Positions 62,113-64,000 of a stretch of 64,000 nucleotides of DNA are shown here, piece by piece (the first letter of the stretch is position 1; each line of letters opens with the position of its first letter). The notes under the pieces were generated by a model. The model ran no database searches. It saw only the letters and a list, made by a program, of their open reading frames with translations, and was not told the origin of the DNA. The position numbers and the translations under genes were made by a program. Where the stretch lies: NCBI GenBank assembly GCA_027854065.1, contig JAQGEF010000007.1, positions 62,001 through 126,000 of the forward strand. The letters are read 5' to 3'. The DNA is from Polluticaenibacter yanchengensis (GTDB lineage: Bacteria; Bacteroidota; Bacteroidia; Chitinophagales; Chitinophagaceae).

Positions 62113-62298
62113 TTACCTTTTTTAGCGTTTTGAAATATTTTTTGGGGAAAGTTTTTCGATATCAATAAATTATTTTAAGACATTGTAAATCAGATTATTA
62201 CATTCTTTTGGCAGTAGTGCGCCTGCCACGCTGCAAATGCCTGCGCACAATAGCGCAGCTACTGCTGCCAATCCGGCTGCCCTTCAGCTATGATATCC
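62113..62298. other. Probable right prophage junction (attR zone)
   Basis: No gene. The left two thirds is AT-rich like the phage, the right third is GC-richer like the host. A long hairpin, GCAGTAGTGCGC (62211-62222) with GCGCAGCTACTGC (62253-62265; one bulge), probably terminates the host MFS gene. The attachment core cannot be named, since the left end is outside the window. Confidence 0.45.
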
Positions 62299-63504
62299 TT
62301 ATTCAGCTAAAGCTTCTACGCGATTTTTTTTCTTCAGATAAAGCAGCAAAATAAGGCCCGCAAAAACTAGACCTGCACTAAACGCATACAGACTGCGCAT
62401 GCCGAACAAATTTACAATAGTACCGGAGAATGGCCCGGTAACACCCAGCGATAAATCGATAAATAGACCATATGCCGCTAAAGCCACACCCGCTCTTGAC
62501 GCCGGTAACAATTTCACTGCTTCTACACCCAGGGCTGGAAACACGAGTGAAAAGCCCAACCCACTGATGGCCGCACCAATTAATGCCAATCCTGCGTTAC
62601 CAGCCATAAACAAAATTCCCAGGCCTACTACCTCTGTTAAAATACAGAAAATAGCAACGTTGATACCACCGTGTTTGTTGATAGCGTTTGAAAATATAAA
62701 CCGTCCGGTAATAAAAGCGGCACTGAACACCGTTAACGCATAAGCTGCATTTTGCCAGTTCCAGTAATCGTAATAAAGTGTAATGAAGTTAGAAATACTG
62801 CCAAAGCCAATGCCAGCCAGCCCTAAACCCAAACCATAAGGAGCTACTTTTTTCAATACCTGTATAAAAGAGATATCCGCTGCTACCGAACTTTCTTTTA
62901 CTGCAGGTTTCGTTTTGGCATAAAGCAATCCCAGTAAACTAAATAAAACTGAGAATGCACCAATATATTGCAAGCCTAAAAACTGGGTAATATACACACC
63001 TAACGGCGCACCAATAGCTAACGAACCATAAGTAAAAATACCGTTATAAGAAATGGCTTCGGCCGTATGTTGCCTGCCCACCACCAACATGGCCCAGTTT
63101 ACCGGGCTTGCCCCAATCATCCCTTCCCCACAGCCCATAATGAGCCTTGATACAGATAAGGTAACCAGGCTAAGCATCGGTGTATGCTGCTGCCAGATAG
63201 CAAGTGCAAATAAAAGCCCGCTGACAGCAAAACTGACCATACTTATATATACTGCTACCTTAGGCCCCTTTTTATCTACAATTGTACCTGCATACCCTCT
63301 TATAAAAAAAGTAGTGACATACTGTAAGCTAATCACAATACCGGTAATCACTTCATTAAATCCTAATGTTTTATGTAGAAATATCGGCAATACGCCTAAC
63401 GGCAACCCGATACTGATATAACCAAAAAAAGTAAGGCAGACATAACTGGCTATTTTTAATTTCCACGATTTTGTGGCAGCCGTATTTGTAACAATTGTAG
63501 ACAT
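62299..63504 (-). CDS. MFS transporter (host)
   Basis: 401 residues with 12 hydrophobic segments, the MFS loop motif RGYAGTIVDKKGPK between segments 2 and 3, and a similar element in the second half (ITGRFIFSNAINKHGG). It resembles YfcJ/YhhS-type sugar or drug efflux proteins. Higher GC and different base use from the phage genes mark it as chromosome. Substrate unknown. Confidence 0.85.
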   Translation of the reverse strand: MSTIVTNTAATKSWKLKIASYVCLTFFGYISIGLPLGVLPIFLHKTLGFNEVITGIVISLQYVTTFFIRGYAGTIVDKKGPKVAVYISMVSFAVSGLLFALAIWQQHTPMLSLVTLSVSRLIMGCGEGMIGASPVNWAMLVVGRQHTAEAISYNGIFTYGSLAIGAPLGVYITQFLGLQYIGAFSVLFSLLGLLYAKTKPAVKESSVAADISFIQVLKKVAPYGLGLGLAGIGFGSISNFITLYYDYWNWQNAAYALTVFSAAFITGRFIFSNAINKHGGINVAIFCILTEVVGLGILFMAGNAGLALIGAAISGLGFSLVFPALGVEAVKLLPASRAGVALAAYGLFIDLSLGVTGPFSGTIVNLFGMRSLYAFSAGLVFAGLILLLYLKKKNRVEALAE

Positions 63505-63788
63505 AATCTTAAAACTGGGCGCAAAGGTAGTCCAGTTTTAAGGTCTTCCAAACCCCGCTGTTAATTTTTAACCATTTGTTCAGGTATGTTAAAAGTCGCT
63601 TATACCAGGAACTTTTCTGAAGTGGGCTATGAGAACAACAACAATAGGCTATCACTGCTAAGATGTCAATTTAAAGGCGCTCCATAGTCAATATGCCGTT
63701 GCAGGGAGTGACACAACGATGTTCAATAGTGATTCAAAAGATGGTTCAATGAATAAAAAAACGCTGAACAAATAGCAGCTTGGTTTCT
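63505..63788. other. Host intergenic region
   Basis: 284 bp between the MFS start and the pncB end with no convincing gene. No repeat or RNA gene was recognised. Confidence 0.5.
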
Positions 63789-64000
63789 TTAGTGGATATT
63801 TAATATCTGTTTACACAACTCTATTTCCCGGGGCATGCCTGTGTATTTGCCCGGCTCATCGGACAATTTTACTACCGGGTGCCATTCATCATCTTTGGGC
63901 TGGGCCTCTGTCAGCTTTATAACAATATTCATCGGCGGTGCACCAACATCATTGGTAAGATTGGTGCCAATACCAAACGACATCCCGATCCTGTTTTTGC
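63789..64000 (-). CDS. pncB: Nicotinate phosphoribosyltransferase, C-terminal part
   Basis: The last 70 residues of a leftward gene that continues past the right edge. [20 protein letters not shown] matches the conserved end of PncB, which forms nicotinate mononucleotide in NAD salvage. A host housekeeping gene that fixes the chromosomal context. Confidence 0.85.
   Translation of the reverse strand, partial: KNRIGMSFGIGTNLTNDVGAPPMNIVIKLTEAQPKDDEWHPVVKLSDEPGKYTGMPREIELCKQILNIH

Overview
The window is almost entirely an integrated temperate phage, with a short stretch of bacterial chromosome at the right end. The AT-rich sequence, the many TAnnTTTG-type -7 promoter boxes, the BspA-type leucine-rich repeats, the DUF3127-type SSB and the lipoprotein and Sec signals ending in SFSQ all point to a Bacteroidota host, probably Sphingobacteriales (inference). 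The left prophage end lies outside the window. The right junction is probably between 62113 and 62298, before a host MFS transporter and the 3' end of a nicotinate phosphoribosyltransferase gene (pncB).

Left to right: (1) 1-1601 is the lysogeny switch: a leftward repressor-like HTH gene (partial), an operator region with a perfect 24-bp inverted repeat, then rightward Cro-like, AntA/KilAC antirepressor and small HTH genes. (2) 1602-2190 carries three tRNA-like folds with irregular arms. (3) 2202-16101 is the rightward early operon: a leucine-rich-repeat protein built on ten 66-bp repeats, a recombination set (Sak4-like ATPase, PD-(D/E)XK nuclease, coiled-coil protein, SSB), two DNA methyltransferases, a replication initiator-like protein, a DnaB helicase, a MazG-like protein, a YopX protein and many small unknowns.

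(4) 16160-28682 reads leftward. From its promoter the order is GroES-like protein, scaffold, major capsid protein, tail appendage proteins, three proteins with Sec signals, then the lysis genes (two holin candidates, a unimolecular spanin, a GH19-type endolysin). (5) 28819-49893 reads rightward from the same intergenic region: a tandem GroES-like protein, head-tail connector and tail-hub proteins, three ejection-type internal virion proteins (the last 2584 residues long with a zincin motif), a candidate small terminase, large terminase and portal. The virion genes thus form two divergent operons, with a GroES-like gene first in each. The short connectors, hub protein and ejection trio suggest a podovirus.

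(6) 50083-54096 holds late or accessory genes including a RuvC-like resolvase. (7) 54184-55746 looks like a moron: a beta-helical protein with a C-terminal membrane segment and its own promoter. (8) 55815-57420 holds a RepA-like ATPase of the mobile-element type, with different codon use, followed by iteron-like repeats. (9) 57531-62112 is the integrase-proximal arm of small genes. Several are preceded by a GC-rich hairpin and the recurring leader AATCACAAAATAAT. The tyrosine integrase (60361-61404) and one more small gene close the phage.
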